A DNA stretch of 5,982 bases from Betaproteobacteria bacterium (GTDB lineage: Bacteria; Pseudomonadota; Gammaproteobacteria; Burkholderiales; Casimicrobiaceae): positions 1-5,982 of the forward strand of contig VBDA01000206.1 in NCBI GenBank assembly GCA_005883655.1, read 5' to 3'. A program made the translations under genes and the position numbers. Shown here one piece after another: positions 1 to 5,797 of the stretch. Each line of letters opens with the position of its first letter. Position 1 is the stretch's first letter. The notes under the pieces were generated by a model, which saw nothing but the letters and a program-made list of their open reading frames with translations, ran no database searches and was not told the DNA's origin.

Positions 1-47
1 GTTAGGAAAGCTCGGGATGGTCGCCGCCGCGGCAAGGATCGATGCTC

Positions 48-68
48 CAGAGACGCACAAGCGCTCTG
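48..68 (-). other. Small hairpin downstream of the pilin gene
   Basis: CAGAG/CTCTG (5 bp) and CGC/GCG (3 bp) pair around a four-base loop with a single bulged base. The hairpin lies about 28 bases past the pilin stop codon. No T-tract follows on the minus strand, so this is at most a weak or factor-assisted 3' end. I see no gene in the rest of positions 1-95. Confidence 0.3.
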
Positions 69-95
69 TTGCCGCCAGAAAAGCGCACAACCAGG

Positions 96-659
96 CTAAG
101 GGCAGCGATCCTTGGTCTTGTCGATGCGCGCTCGTCCGCTGTTCGCCAGCACGACTTTGAGCGCGTTCTGGCCCGGCTTGCAGATGACAAAAGTACCCAT
201 CTGCAGCGCGCCGCTGAGAAGCCGGGCGTGCCCTAGACTGGTATAGGAAACATAGTCTTCTACGGGTCGGTTGCCATGCATCGTGATGCCGTCGCCCACA
301 GGACCTTCCCTGCGCAGAACAATCGTGTCGTCGTCAACTTGTCCCGAGCGATTCTCATCGACGAACAGTAACCAGCCCTGCTCCCAGCCGCCGACGTCGC
401 TGCACTGGCGCCGGTCGCGCGTTTTGCACAGATTGACGCGATAGCCGTGCTTGATCGCCTCGCTCCGCGCGATGTCGAGCGTATCGGCGATGTAGTGTGC
501 GTGGTTCGCCAACTGCTGAGCGGCAATCCAATCGCGGTAAGCGGGAAGTGCGGCAGTCAGCAACAGACCGAAAATGACCAACGCGATCGTGATCTCGATG
601 AACGTGAAGCCGCGACCCGTCGTGCGCCGACACCTCTCCCTGAACCATGCTGTCTCCAT
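96..659 (-). CDS. fimT: FimT/GspH-type minor pilin (prepilin-like protein)
   Basis: This is a 187-residue type IV pilin-like protein, probably a minor pilin exported to the inner membrane and assembled into a type IV pilus or pseudopilus. The N-terminus has a short basic leader, then the prepilin peptidase site G17|F18 (GRGFTFIE) with the conserved Glu at +5 (E22), followed by a hydrophobic helix at about 23-42. The region C78-C86 followed by GGWEQGWLLFVDE (90-102) is typical of the GspH/FimT domain, and the C-terminal NSGRARID matches the usual family ending. Four cysteines (78, 86, 160, 186) could form disulfides. I chose the ATG at 659 because GGGGAGGG lies just upstream; a TTG start at 710 would give an unusually long leader. 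The gene stands alone and is divergent from its neighbours. A GspH role in type II secretion cannot be excluded, but no gsp genes are visible. Confidence 0.87.
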   Translation of the reverse strand: METAWFRERCRRTTGRGFTFIEITIALVIFGLLLTAALPAYRDWIAAQQLANHAHYIADTLDIARSEAIKHGYRVNLCKTRDRRQCSDVGGWEQGWLLFVDENRSGQVDDDTIVLRREGPVGDGITMHGNRPVEDYVSYTSLGHARLLSGALQMGTFVICKPGQNALKVVLANSGRARIDKTKDRCP

Positions 660-663
660 GCCG

Positions 664-671
664 CCCTCCCC
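664..671 (-). promoter_or_regulatory. Strong ribosome binding site of the pilin gene
   Basis: On the minus strand GGGGAGGG precedes the ATG at 659; its GGAGG core is five bases from the start codon. It decides the start in favour of the short prepilin leader over the upstream TTG at 710. Confidence 0.75.
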
Positions 672-797
672 TGATTGCGGAGCGCAAACGATGGTTCGCG
701 CCAATCGCAAATCGTAGTCGGTGACACCGGGGACATTGCCTCCACCTTCGGTCTAAGCGTCTGGTCTGATTGACAAGAGCAGAGGCACTCGGGGGCA

Positions 798-806
798 TGC
801 GATAAT
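798..806 (+). promoter_or_regulatory. Candidate extended -10 promoter for gcdH
   Basis: TGC followed by GATAAT matches the extended -10 pattern TGnTATAAT with one mismatch in the hexamer. It lies about 75 bases upstream of the gcdH start. A perfect TTGACA occurs at 770-775, but the spacer to GATAAT is 25 bases, too long for a standard sigma-70 pair, so the call rests on the extended -10 alone. Confidence 0.3.
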
Positions 807-879
807 CATCTTCTCCCTCGCTGCGGAAATGCTAGCCAGGGCCGTCACGCACACGACGATCCTCCAACGCGATCGCACC

Positions 880-2058
880 ATGTCCGCCTCCAAGTTCGTC
901 TGGGATGACCCGCTGCGCCTCAACGATCAGCTGGCCGAGGACGAAAGAATCGTGCGCGACGCCGCCCATCGTTACGCGCAGGACAAGCTTCTGCCGCGCG
1001 TCACCGCGGCGTTCCGGCACGAGGTTTCCGATCCGGCGATCTTCGGCGAAATGGGCGCTCTCGGAATGCTCGGATCGACGCTGCCCGCAGAATACGGTGG
1101 CGCGGCGCTGAACTACGTCTGTTATGGTCTGATCGCTCGCGAAATCGAGCGCGTCGACTCGGGATACCGGTCGATGATGAGCGTGCAGTCATCGCTGGTG
1201 ATCTATCCGATTCATGCCTACGGTTCGGAATCGCAGCGAAAGAAATTTCTGCCGAAGCTGGTCAGCGGTGCTGCCATCGGCTGCTTTGGTCTTACCGAAC
1301 CGGACCACGGCTCCGATCCCGGCTCGATGACAACGCGGGCGCGGTCGGTCGCCGGCGGCTATAGCCTCTCCGGCAACAAGATGTGGATCTCCAACTCGCC
1401 GATCGCCGATATTTTCGTGGTGTGGGCAAAGACCGACGACGGCGTCATTCGCGGTTTCATTCTCGAGAAGGGCATGCGCGGCCTGTCCGCGCCCAGGATC
1501 GAGGGCAAGTTCAGCCTGCGCACATCGGTCACCGGCGAAATCGTGATGGACGATGTGTTCGTGCCCGAGGAAAACCACCTGCCCGATGTCGAGGGCCTCA
1601 AGGGCCCCTTCGGCTGTCTGAACAACGCACGCTATGGCATCGCCTGGGGGGCGCTCGGCGCGGCGGAATTCTGCTGGCACGCGGCGCGCCAATACGTGCT
1701 CGATCGCACGCAGTTCGGGCGGCCGCTGGCGGCCAATCAGCTGATTCAGAAGAAACTGGCAGACATGCAGACAGACATCACGCTGGGGCTGCAGGGGTGC
1801 CTGCGCCTTGGCCGGCTCAAGGACGAGGGCCGCGCGGCGCCGGAGATAACGTCCATCATGAAGCGCAACTCATGCGGCAAGGCGCTGGACATCGCGCGGA
1901 TGGCGCGAGACATGCACGGCGCCAACGGTGTCGTCGATGAGTTCCACGTCATACGACACGTGCTCAATCTCGAAACCGTGAACACCTACGAAGGCACGCA
2001 CGACGTGCATGCGCTCATCCTCGGCCGCGCCCAGACCGGCATTTCCGCGTTCGACTAG
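880..2058 (+). CDS. gcdH: Glutaryl-CoA dehydrogenase
   Basis: This 392-residue FAD enzyme of the acyl-CoA dehydrogenase family oxidises and decarboxylates glutaryl-CoA to crotonyl-CoA in the cytoplasm and passes electrons to ETF. It acts in lysine, tryptophan and dicarboxylate breakdown. Recognisable family blocks are the N-terminal FVWDDP (6-11), ERVDSGYRSMMSVQSSL (90-106), CFGLTEPDHGSDPGSM (135-150), RIEGKFSLR (206-214), GPFGCLNNARYGIAWG (242-257) and VNTYEGTHD (367-375). Glu371 is the catalytic base (human mature Glu370). Arg97-Ser98 of the YRS motif correspond to the human Arg94-Ser95 pair that binds the glutaryl carboxylate. Together these argue for glutaryl-CoA rather than a generic acyl-CoA. 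Length is normal. The ATG at 880 gives the expected N-terminus; an in-frame ATG at 829 would add 17 atypical residues. Neither start has a clear ribosome binding site. The next gene starts 15 bases after the stop, suggesting cotranscription. Confidence 0.95.
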   Translation: MSASKFVWDDPLRLNDQLAEDERIVRDAAHRYAQDKLLPRVTAAFRHEVSDPAIFGEMGALGMLGSTLPAEYGGAALNYVCYGLIAREIERVDSGYRSMMSVQSSLVIYPIHAYGSESQRKKFLPKLVSGAAIGCFGLTEPDHGSDPGSMTTRARSVAGGYSLSGNKMWISNSPIADIFVVWAKTDDGVIRGFILEKGMRGLSAPRIEGKFSLRTSVTGEIVMDDVFVPEENHLPDVEGLKGPFGCLNNARYGIAWGALGAAEFCWHAARQYVLDRTQFGRPLAANQLIQKKLADMQTDITLGLQGCLRLGRLKDEGRAAPEITSIMKRNSCGKALDIARMARDMHGANGVVDEFHVIRHVLNLETVNTYEGTHDVHALILGRAQTGISAFD

Positions 2059-2073
2059 GTAATTCTGATTATC

Positions 2074-2715
2074 GTGATCAAGCTCTACAGCTATTTTCGA
2101 TCGTCGGCTGCGTATCGGGTTCGAATCGCGCTCAATCTCAAGAGCCTTCCCTACGAATACCTGCCCGTGCATCTGGTGAAGGGGGAGCAGCGCGACGAGC
2201 GATATCGCGCGCTCAATCCGCAGGCGCTGGTTCCCATGCTGATCGACGACCGCGAGACCATTACCCAGTCGATGGCGATCGTCGAATATCTGGACGAGAC
2301 GGTGCCGGAGCCACCGCTGTTGCCCGCCACGCCGGAAGCTCGCGCCCGCGTGCGAGCTATCGCCCAAGCCATCGCGTGCGACATCCATCCGCTGAACAAC
2401 CTGCGGGTGCTGAAGTATTTGACCGGCACGCTCGGCGTGAGCGAGGACGCGAAAAACGGCTGGTACCGGCACTGGATCGAGCTTGGGCTCGCGGCGCTCG
2501 AGGCGCAGCTTGCCAGGGACAGCCGGACCGGCGCATTCTGTCACGGAGAGAAACCGACGCTTGCCGATGTCTGCCTCATTCCGCAGCTCGCCAACGCGCG
2601 CCGGTACGCTTTTTCCATCGACGCGTATCCAACGCTCGGACGAATAGAATCGCATTGTCTTGCGCTGGACGCCTTCGCGCGCGCGGCACCCGCCCGTCAG
2701 CCCGACGCGGGCTGA
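2074..2715 (+). CDS. maiA: Maleylacetoacetate / maleylpyruvate isomerase (zeta-class GST)
   Basis: This 213-residue cytosolic glutathione S-transferase of the zeta class uses glutathione to isomerise the cis double bond of a ring-cleavage product: maleylacetoacetate (homogentisate route) or maleylpyruvate (gentisate route). The N-terminal thioredoxin-like domain (1-80) carries the zeta signature SSAAYRVRIAL (10-20) with Ser10-Ser11 and Arg15, the cis-Pro loop ALVPML (51-56) and the glutathione-binding Gln65-Ser66. The helical domain has the characteristic CDIHPLNNLRVL (102-113), WYRHWIELG (130-138) and the folding motif PTLADVCLIPQ (161-171). The start is a GTG 15 bases after gcdH, with only a weak, distant AGG upstream. 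The downstream short FAH-family hydrolase is the enzyme expected to act next. The gene symbol is the usual family name; which substrate is used cannot be read from this protein alone. Confidence 0.92.
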   Translation: MIKLYSYFRSSAAYRVRIALNLKSLPYEYLPVHLVKGEQRDERYRALNPQALVPMLIDDRETITQSMAIVEYLDETVPEPPLLPATPEARARVRAIAQAIACDIHPLNNLRVLKYLTGTLGVSEDAKNGWYRHWIELGLAALEAQLARDSRTGAFCHGEKPTLADVCLIPQLANARRYAFSIDAYPTLGRIESHCLALDAFARAAPARQPDAG

Positions 2716-2718
2716 TGG
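2694..2718 (+). other. 11-bp stem hairpin over the maiA stop codon
   Basis: CCGTCAGCCCG and CGGGCTGATGG pair over 11 positions, with one G-U pair, around a three-base ACG loop. The TGA stop of the isomerase (2713-2715) lies in the right arm. No run of T follows, so this is not a classic intrinsic terminator; it could limit read-through, protect the 3' end of an upstream transcript or be a protein-binding palindrome. It precedes the 93-base gap before the next gene. Confidence 0.5.
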
Positions 2719-2798
2719 CTATCCGGCGGGAAAATTGACTCAGAACCGGACGCGCGAGCGCGCCGCGAGACGCATACTCGCCAAGCTGATGACTGCAT

Positions 2799-2803
2799 AG
2801 GAG
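2799..2803 (+). promoter_or_regulatory. Ribosome binding site of the FAH-family hydrolase gene
   Basis: AGGAG stands five bases before the ATG at 2809. It is the only strong Shine-Dalgarno sequence seen in front of a rightward gene here and fixes this start. Confidence 0.75.
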
Positions 2804-2808
2804 CCTCG

Positions 2809-3525
2809 ATGAAATACGCCATTCCCGCCTGGGATTGCCCTTCGGTGCCGGTTGCAGGCGGAGCCCTTTTATACCCCGTGCGCCATATCTACTGCGTCGG
2901 GCGAAACTACGCGGAGCACGCGCGGGAGATGGGCGGCGATGCGGCCAAGGAGCCGCCTTTCTTTTTCACCAAGCCGGCGGATGCGATCGTGCCGGTCGTT
3001 CCGCCCGATGTCGGCCATGTGCAATACCCGCTGGCCACCAAAAACTACCACCACGAAATCGAGCTCGTCGTTGCCATCGGTGCGCGCGGCGTTCGCGTCG
3101 CGCCGGAGCGTGCCAACGCCCTGATCTACGGCTATGCGGTCGGCCTCGACATGACGCGGCGCGATCTGCAAGCGGCGCTGCGCGAAATCAAGCGCCCCTG
3201 GGATCTGGGCAAGTCCTTCGCGCAGGCGGCGCCGATAGCGCCCATACACCCGGTCAGCGAAGTCGGCTACGTGAGCCGTGGCCGCATCTCGCTCGAGGTC
3301 AACGGCGCGGTCAGGCAACAGGGCGATTTGGCGGACATGATCTGGGATGTCCCGCATGTGCTGCATTTTCTTTCGCAATACTACGAGCTGCTGCCAGGCG
3401 ATCTGATCTTTACCGGTACGCCGTCCGGCGTCGGCGCGGTGGTCGCCGGAGATGTGTTGGTTGGGCGCATCGAGTCGCTGGGCGAGCTCAAGATCAGCAT
3501 CGATGAGGCTGTGGCGCAGACATGA
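2809..3525 (+). CDS. Short FAH-family hydrolase, fumarylpyruvate hydrolase-like
   Basis: This 238-residue protein belongs to the fumarylacetoacetate hydrolase (FAH) fold family, metal-dependent enzymes that cleave C-C bonds in beta-diketo or acylpyruvate substrates. Visible landmarks are IYCVGRNYAEHAREMG (27-42), FFFTKPADA (51-59), YHHEIELVVAIG (80-91) with metal ligands Glu83 and Glu85, GLDMTRRDLQ (112-121) with the third ligand Asp114, PWDLGKSF (130-137), and TGTPSGVG (202-209). The short length and the YAEHAREMG form match the NagK/FAHD1 subgroup (fumarylpyruvate hydrolase, acylpyruvase), not the roughly 420-residue FahA of tyrosine degradation. Placement after a zeta-class isomerase fits conversion of fumarylpyruvate to fumarate and pyruvate at the end of the gentisate pathway, but no gentisate dioxygenase is in view. 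Other acylpyruvase or oxaloacetate decarboxylase activities are possible for this subgroup. Confidence 0.88.
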   Translation: MKYAIPAWDCPSVPVAGGALLYPVRHIYCVGRNYAEHAREMGGDAAKEPPFFFTKPADAIVPVVPPDVGHVQYPLATKNYHHEIELVVAIGARGVRVAPERANALIYGYAVGLDMTRRDLQAALREIKRPWDLGKSFAQAAPIAPIHPVSEVGYVSRGRISLEVNGAVRQQGDLADMIWDVPHVLHFLSQYYELLPGDLIFTGTPSGVGAVVAGDVLVGRIESLGELKISIDEAVAQT

Positions 3526-3555
3526 CTGCGGTCTGATTTCGGCAAGAATCCGGGC

Positions 3556-4372
3556 ATGACTTCATCCGGGGCCGCCTTCGCCGAGCGTGAATACAATCTG
3601 CGAGCAGCGTTTCCAGATCATCCGCAGTGGTTCGCGCGCTGGGCTGATGACAGCGAGCGATCGCGTGCGTCGATGCGCGTGCTGCGCGACGTGCGCTATG
3701 GTCCGGGGCCCAAGCAGACCGTTGACCTCTTCCCGGCGGAGCGCCCGCGTGGCGCGCTGCTGTTTATTCACGGGGGCTATTGGCGCGCTCTGGACAAGGA
3801 TGACCATTCCTTCATCGCGCCGTCATTCGTCGCCGAAGGCATCGGCGTCGCAGTCGTCAATTACGATCTGTGTCCTAGCGTTCGCATTGCGCACATCGTC
3901 GAACAGTGTCGGCAGGCCGTCGATTGGTTGACACGCGAGGGCGAAAGCCACGGCGTACCGGCGCAGCGCCTGATCGTCGGCGGACACTCGGCGGGCGGGC
4001 ATCTGACGGCGATGATGTTCGCGACCGACTGGAAGGCGCGCGGAACACCGGCTGGCGCGATGGTCGGAGGTGTGTCGATCAGCGGCGTGTTCGATCTGGA
4101 GCCGCTGGTAGGGGTGTCGTTCAACAGCGATCTCGGCCTCGATCCGCAAAGCGCGCGCGAGCTCAGTCCGATCCATCTCGATCCCCGGCTCGACGCACCG
4201 CTCTTGCTGGCAGCGGGGGCCGACGAGACAAGCTTGGGCGCGCTGTCGTCCAAGGACGCGCAACGGGCCGCTTTTCGTTCCGGGCAGACACCACTTCAGT
4301 GTACTGAGCGAGTTTGCCGACCCGCAAAGCGAGCTTTTCGCAGCGACCATGGACATCTTCGACAGCGAGTGA
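3556..4372 (+). pseudogene. Alpha/beta hydrolase (kynurenine formamidase-like), frame-disrupted
   Basis: This is a cytosolic alpha/beta-fold hydrolase gene whose frame breaks near 4228-4282. In the first frame the oxyanion motif HGGYW (72-76), the nucleophile elbow GGHSAGGHL with Ser145, and the acid Asp223 in GADET are intact. After Ser226 that frame becomes unfamily-like and basic and reads on to a stop at 4459-4461. The expected C-terminus is found one base over: LFVPGRHHFSVLSEFADPQ followed by about 15 residues and a TGA at 4370-4372, carrying the catalytic His. The HGGYW form resembles AFMID-type kynurenine formamidases, which hydrolyse N-formylkynurenine, but the family is broad and no other kynurenine gene is seen. 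Residues normally lying between the acid and this block appear partly missing, so a deletion is likelier than a single-base slip; a sequencing error cannot be excluded. The start at 3556 lies 30 bases after the preceding stop, with a poor ribosome binding site. Confidence 0.78.
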
Positions 4373-4413
4373 AGTTGCGAAACCGGCGGGGAGACGCGAC
4401 GCATCGCAGCACG

Positions 4414-4419
4414 TATAAT
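4414..4419 (+). promoter_or_regulatory. Candidate sigma-70 -10 element (TATAAT) for ribB
   Basis: A perfect TATAAT lies 38 bases before the ribB start codon in otherwise GC-rich sequence. At a 17-base spacer the -35 position reads GAGACG, which matches TTGACA only in its GAC. The placement between the hydrolase stop and ribB suggests a separate start site for the riboflavin genes, expected near 4426. Confidence 0.4.
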
Positions 4420-4457
4420 GTTGTCATCGCTCGTTCGGCTCGCTGCTTCGCGGCAAA

Positions 4458-5678
4458 ATGACTGCGCCAAAAACGACTGCGCCAAAACTGCACGCCATCG
4501 ACAGCGCGCGCGCTTCGTCGGGCTCGGCTCGGCATTCTCCTTCCATCAGCGCGATTCCGGAAATCATCGCCGAGCTCAAGGCGGGCCGGATGGCGATACT
4601 GGTCGATGAAGAGCAGCGCGAAAACGAAGGCGACCTCGTCGTCGCGGCTGACGCCATCACGCCGGATATTGTCAATTTCATGGCCAAGTTCGGCCGAGGC
4701 CTGGTATGCATGCCGATCACCGAGGAGCGCGCTCGGCAGCTCGGCCTCGCACCGATGACGCCTGTAAACCGATCGCTTCACGGCACCAATTTCACGGTAT
4801 CGATCGAAGCCGCCGAGGGTGTCACGACGGGAATTTCCGCGGCCGATCGCGCGCACACCATCCGCGTGGCATGCGCGGCGCACGCCCGCCCGGAAGACAT
4901 CGTCCAGCCGGGTCATGTATTCCCCTTGGTCGCCCATGCCGGCGGCGTCCTTGCCCGAGCCGGCCATACCGAGGCGTGTTGCGATCTGGCACGGCTCGCC
5001 GGATTCTCCCCGGCCGCGGTTCTGTGCGAGATCATGAACGACGACGGTTCGATGGCGCGCTTGCCTGACCTCGTCGAATTCGCGCGCACGCACACGCTGA
5101 AAATCGGCGCGATCGCGGACCTGATTCACTATCGCAGCCAGCATGAACGCCTGATCGAGCGTATCGGCGAGCGGCCGATACGTACCGTGGAGGGCGAATT
5201 TCGCTTGGTCGCATTTCGCGACAAGCTGAGCGACTCAACGCATCTCGCGCTCGTTCGCGGCGACATCGACGCCGCGCGTGAAACTGTCGTCCGTGTGCAC
5301 GAGCCGGTGTCGATCGTCGATTTGCTCGACTACGGCAGCCGTGCGCACTCGTGGACCATCCCAGCCGCGCTGGCGCGGTTGGCGCAGGCCGAACGCGCCG
5401 TGCTGGTGCTGCTGCATCGGCCCGAGTCGGCGCAGGAGCTGCGGCAGCGCGCAATCGGCGAGCAGGCGTCCACAGACACCAAAATGGATCTGCGCAACTA
5501 CGGCATCGGCGCGCAAATTCTGCGCGACCTCAACGTAGGCAAAATGCGTTTGCTCGCCCGGCGTCGCAAAATGCCGAGCATGGCCGGATTCGATCTCGAA
5601 GTTACTGCGCACGAGGAGGCTCCTCCTCAGTTTTCTGCTCAGTCTCATACTCAGTTTCCTACTCAGTTTCCTACTTAG
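4458..5678 (+). CDS. ribB: 3,4-dihydroxy-2-butanone 4-phosphate synthase with degenerate GCHII domain
   Basis: This 406-residue cytosolic protein converts ribulose 5-phosphate to 3,4-dihydroxy-2-butanone 4-phosphate plus formate for riboflavin synthesis. The DHBP synthase domain spans about 32-226, with the acidic metal/substrate loop DEEQRENEGDL (50-60), VNRSLHGTNFTVSI (103-116), the GHTEACCDLARLAG block (169-182) and CEIMNDDG (190-197). Residues 231-382 resemble GTP cyclohydrolase II only at the ends (HSWTIPAALARLAQ, 297-310; DLRNYGIGAQILRDL, 344-358; MPSMAGFDLEV, 372-382). The zinc-binding GxxxC...CDC region is gone and no cysteine occurs after Cys190, so this half cannot be a normal GCHII. 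Such a fusion is the RibBX-type variant known in proteobacteria. Unusual additions are a low-complexity N-terminus of about 30 residues begun by a 15-bp tandem repeat and a Gln/Phe/Thr/Pro-rich tail encoded by a 12-bp repeat. The ATG at 4458 is the only in-frame ATG before the domain; no clear ribosome binding site is seen. Confidence 0.93.
   Translation: MTAPKTTAPKLHAIDSARASSGSARHSPSISAIPEIIAELKAGRMAILVDEEQRENEGDLVVAADAITPDIVNFMAKFGRGLVCMPITEERARQLGLAPMTPVNRSLHGTNFTVSIEAAEGVTTGISAADRAHTIRVACAAHARPEDIVQPGHVFPLVAHAGGVLARAGHTEACCDLARLAGFSPAAVLCEIMNDDGSMARLPDLVEFARTHTLKIGAIADLIHYRSQHERLIERIGERPIRTVEGEFRLVAFRDKLSDSTHLALVRGDIDAARETVVRVHEPVSIVDLLDYGSRAHSWTIPAALARLAQAERAVLVLLHRPESAQELRQRAIGEQASTDTKMDLRNYGIGAQILRDLNVGKMRLLARRRKMPSMAGFDLEVTAHEEAPPQFSAQSHTQFPTQFPT
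4461..4490 (+). repeat. 15-bp direct tandem repeat at the start of ribB
   Basis: ACTGCGCCAAAA-ACG is followed at once by ACTGCGCCAAAA-CTG, so codons 2-6 and 7-11 read TAPKT and TAPKL. The GGCAAAATG around the start codon looks like a partial further copy. The two units differ only in the last three bases, which suggests a recent duplication lengthening the N-terminal extension. Confidence 0.8.
5626..5678 (+). repeat. 12-bp tandem repeat encoding the RibB C-terminal tail
   Basis: The pentamer CTCAG recurs at exactly 12-base spacing at 5626, 5638, 5650 and 5662, with CTTAG at 5674. The last two full units (CTCAGTTTCCTA) are identical. In frame the array gives Gln every fourth residue and ends in TQFPTQFPT. 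The stop codon TAG (5676-5678) occupies the position of the CAG codon in the other units. Confidence 0.85.
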
Positions 5679-5735
5679 ACATCGGCATCGTGAAGCGTGG
5701 ACCTTGGTTCGACTTCCGCATGGAATATCGCGTTG

Positions 5736-5753
5736 GTGGTCCGCGGCGACCAC
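5736..5753 (+). other. Hairpin between ribB and ribH
   Basis: GTGGTC and GACCAC pair over 6 bp around a CGCGGC loop; GTT (5732-5734) and AAC (5756-5758) could extend the stem across an internal loop. No T-tract follows, so it is not a standard terminator. The rest of the 119-base gap 5679-5797 shows no gene, no FMN riboswitch consensus and no clear promoter. Confidence 0.3.
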
Positions 5754-5797
5754 GTAACCGAGGGTAGCCGAGCGCAACCGATCCCGGCCAGCACATC

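Noticed and set aside
1..95. A gene or tRNA at the left edge
   Set aside because: No coding frame with family features, start signal or cloverleaf pattern could be recognised; the open minus-strand frame 2-190 overlaps the pilin gene.
770..775. Perfect TTGACA as a -35 box for gcdH
   Set aside because: At 16-18 base spacing there is no -10-like hexamer, and the GATAAT box is 25 bases away.
1189..1692. Minus-strand open frame of 167 codons inside gcdH
   Set aside because: It is a shadow of the conserved gcdH coding frame with no independent evidence.
1870..2655. Minus-strand open frame of 261 codons
   Set aside because: It is antisense to the ends of gcdH and maiA, both well supported, and has no ribosome binding site or recognisable motifs.
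2809..3525. Classical FahA fumarylacetoacetase of tyrosine degradation
   Set aside because: The protein is 238 residues and lacks the N-terminal SH3-like domain of the roughly 420-residue enzyme.
4373..4457. FMN riboswitch upstream of ribB
   Set aside because: Only a short ACCGGCGGG resembles part of the element; the 85-base space is too short and the other conserved blocks are absent.
3556..4461. Intact 301-residue alpha/beta hydrolase
   Set aside because: The last 75 or so residues of this frame do not resemble the family, and the family-like ending with the catalytic His is in the adjacent frame.
4296..5144. Minus-strand open frame of 282 codons
   Set aside because: It lies opposite the end of the hydrolase gene and the DHBP synthase domain of ribB, which has clear family motifs; its product shows no recognisable domain and it is explained by high GC content.
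5614..5619. Perfect AGGAGG Shine-Dalgarno sequence near the end of ribB
   Set aside because: No suitable start codon follows at the right distance, and the sequence is part of the coding tail of ribB.
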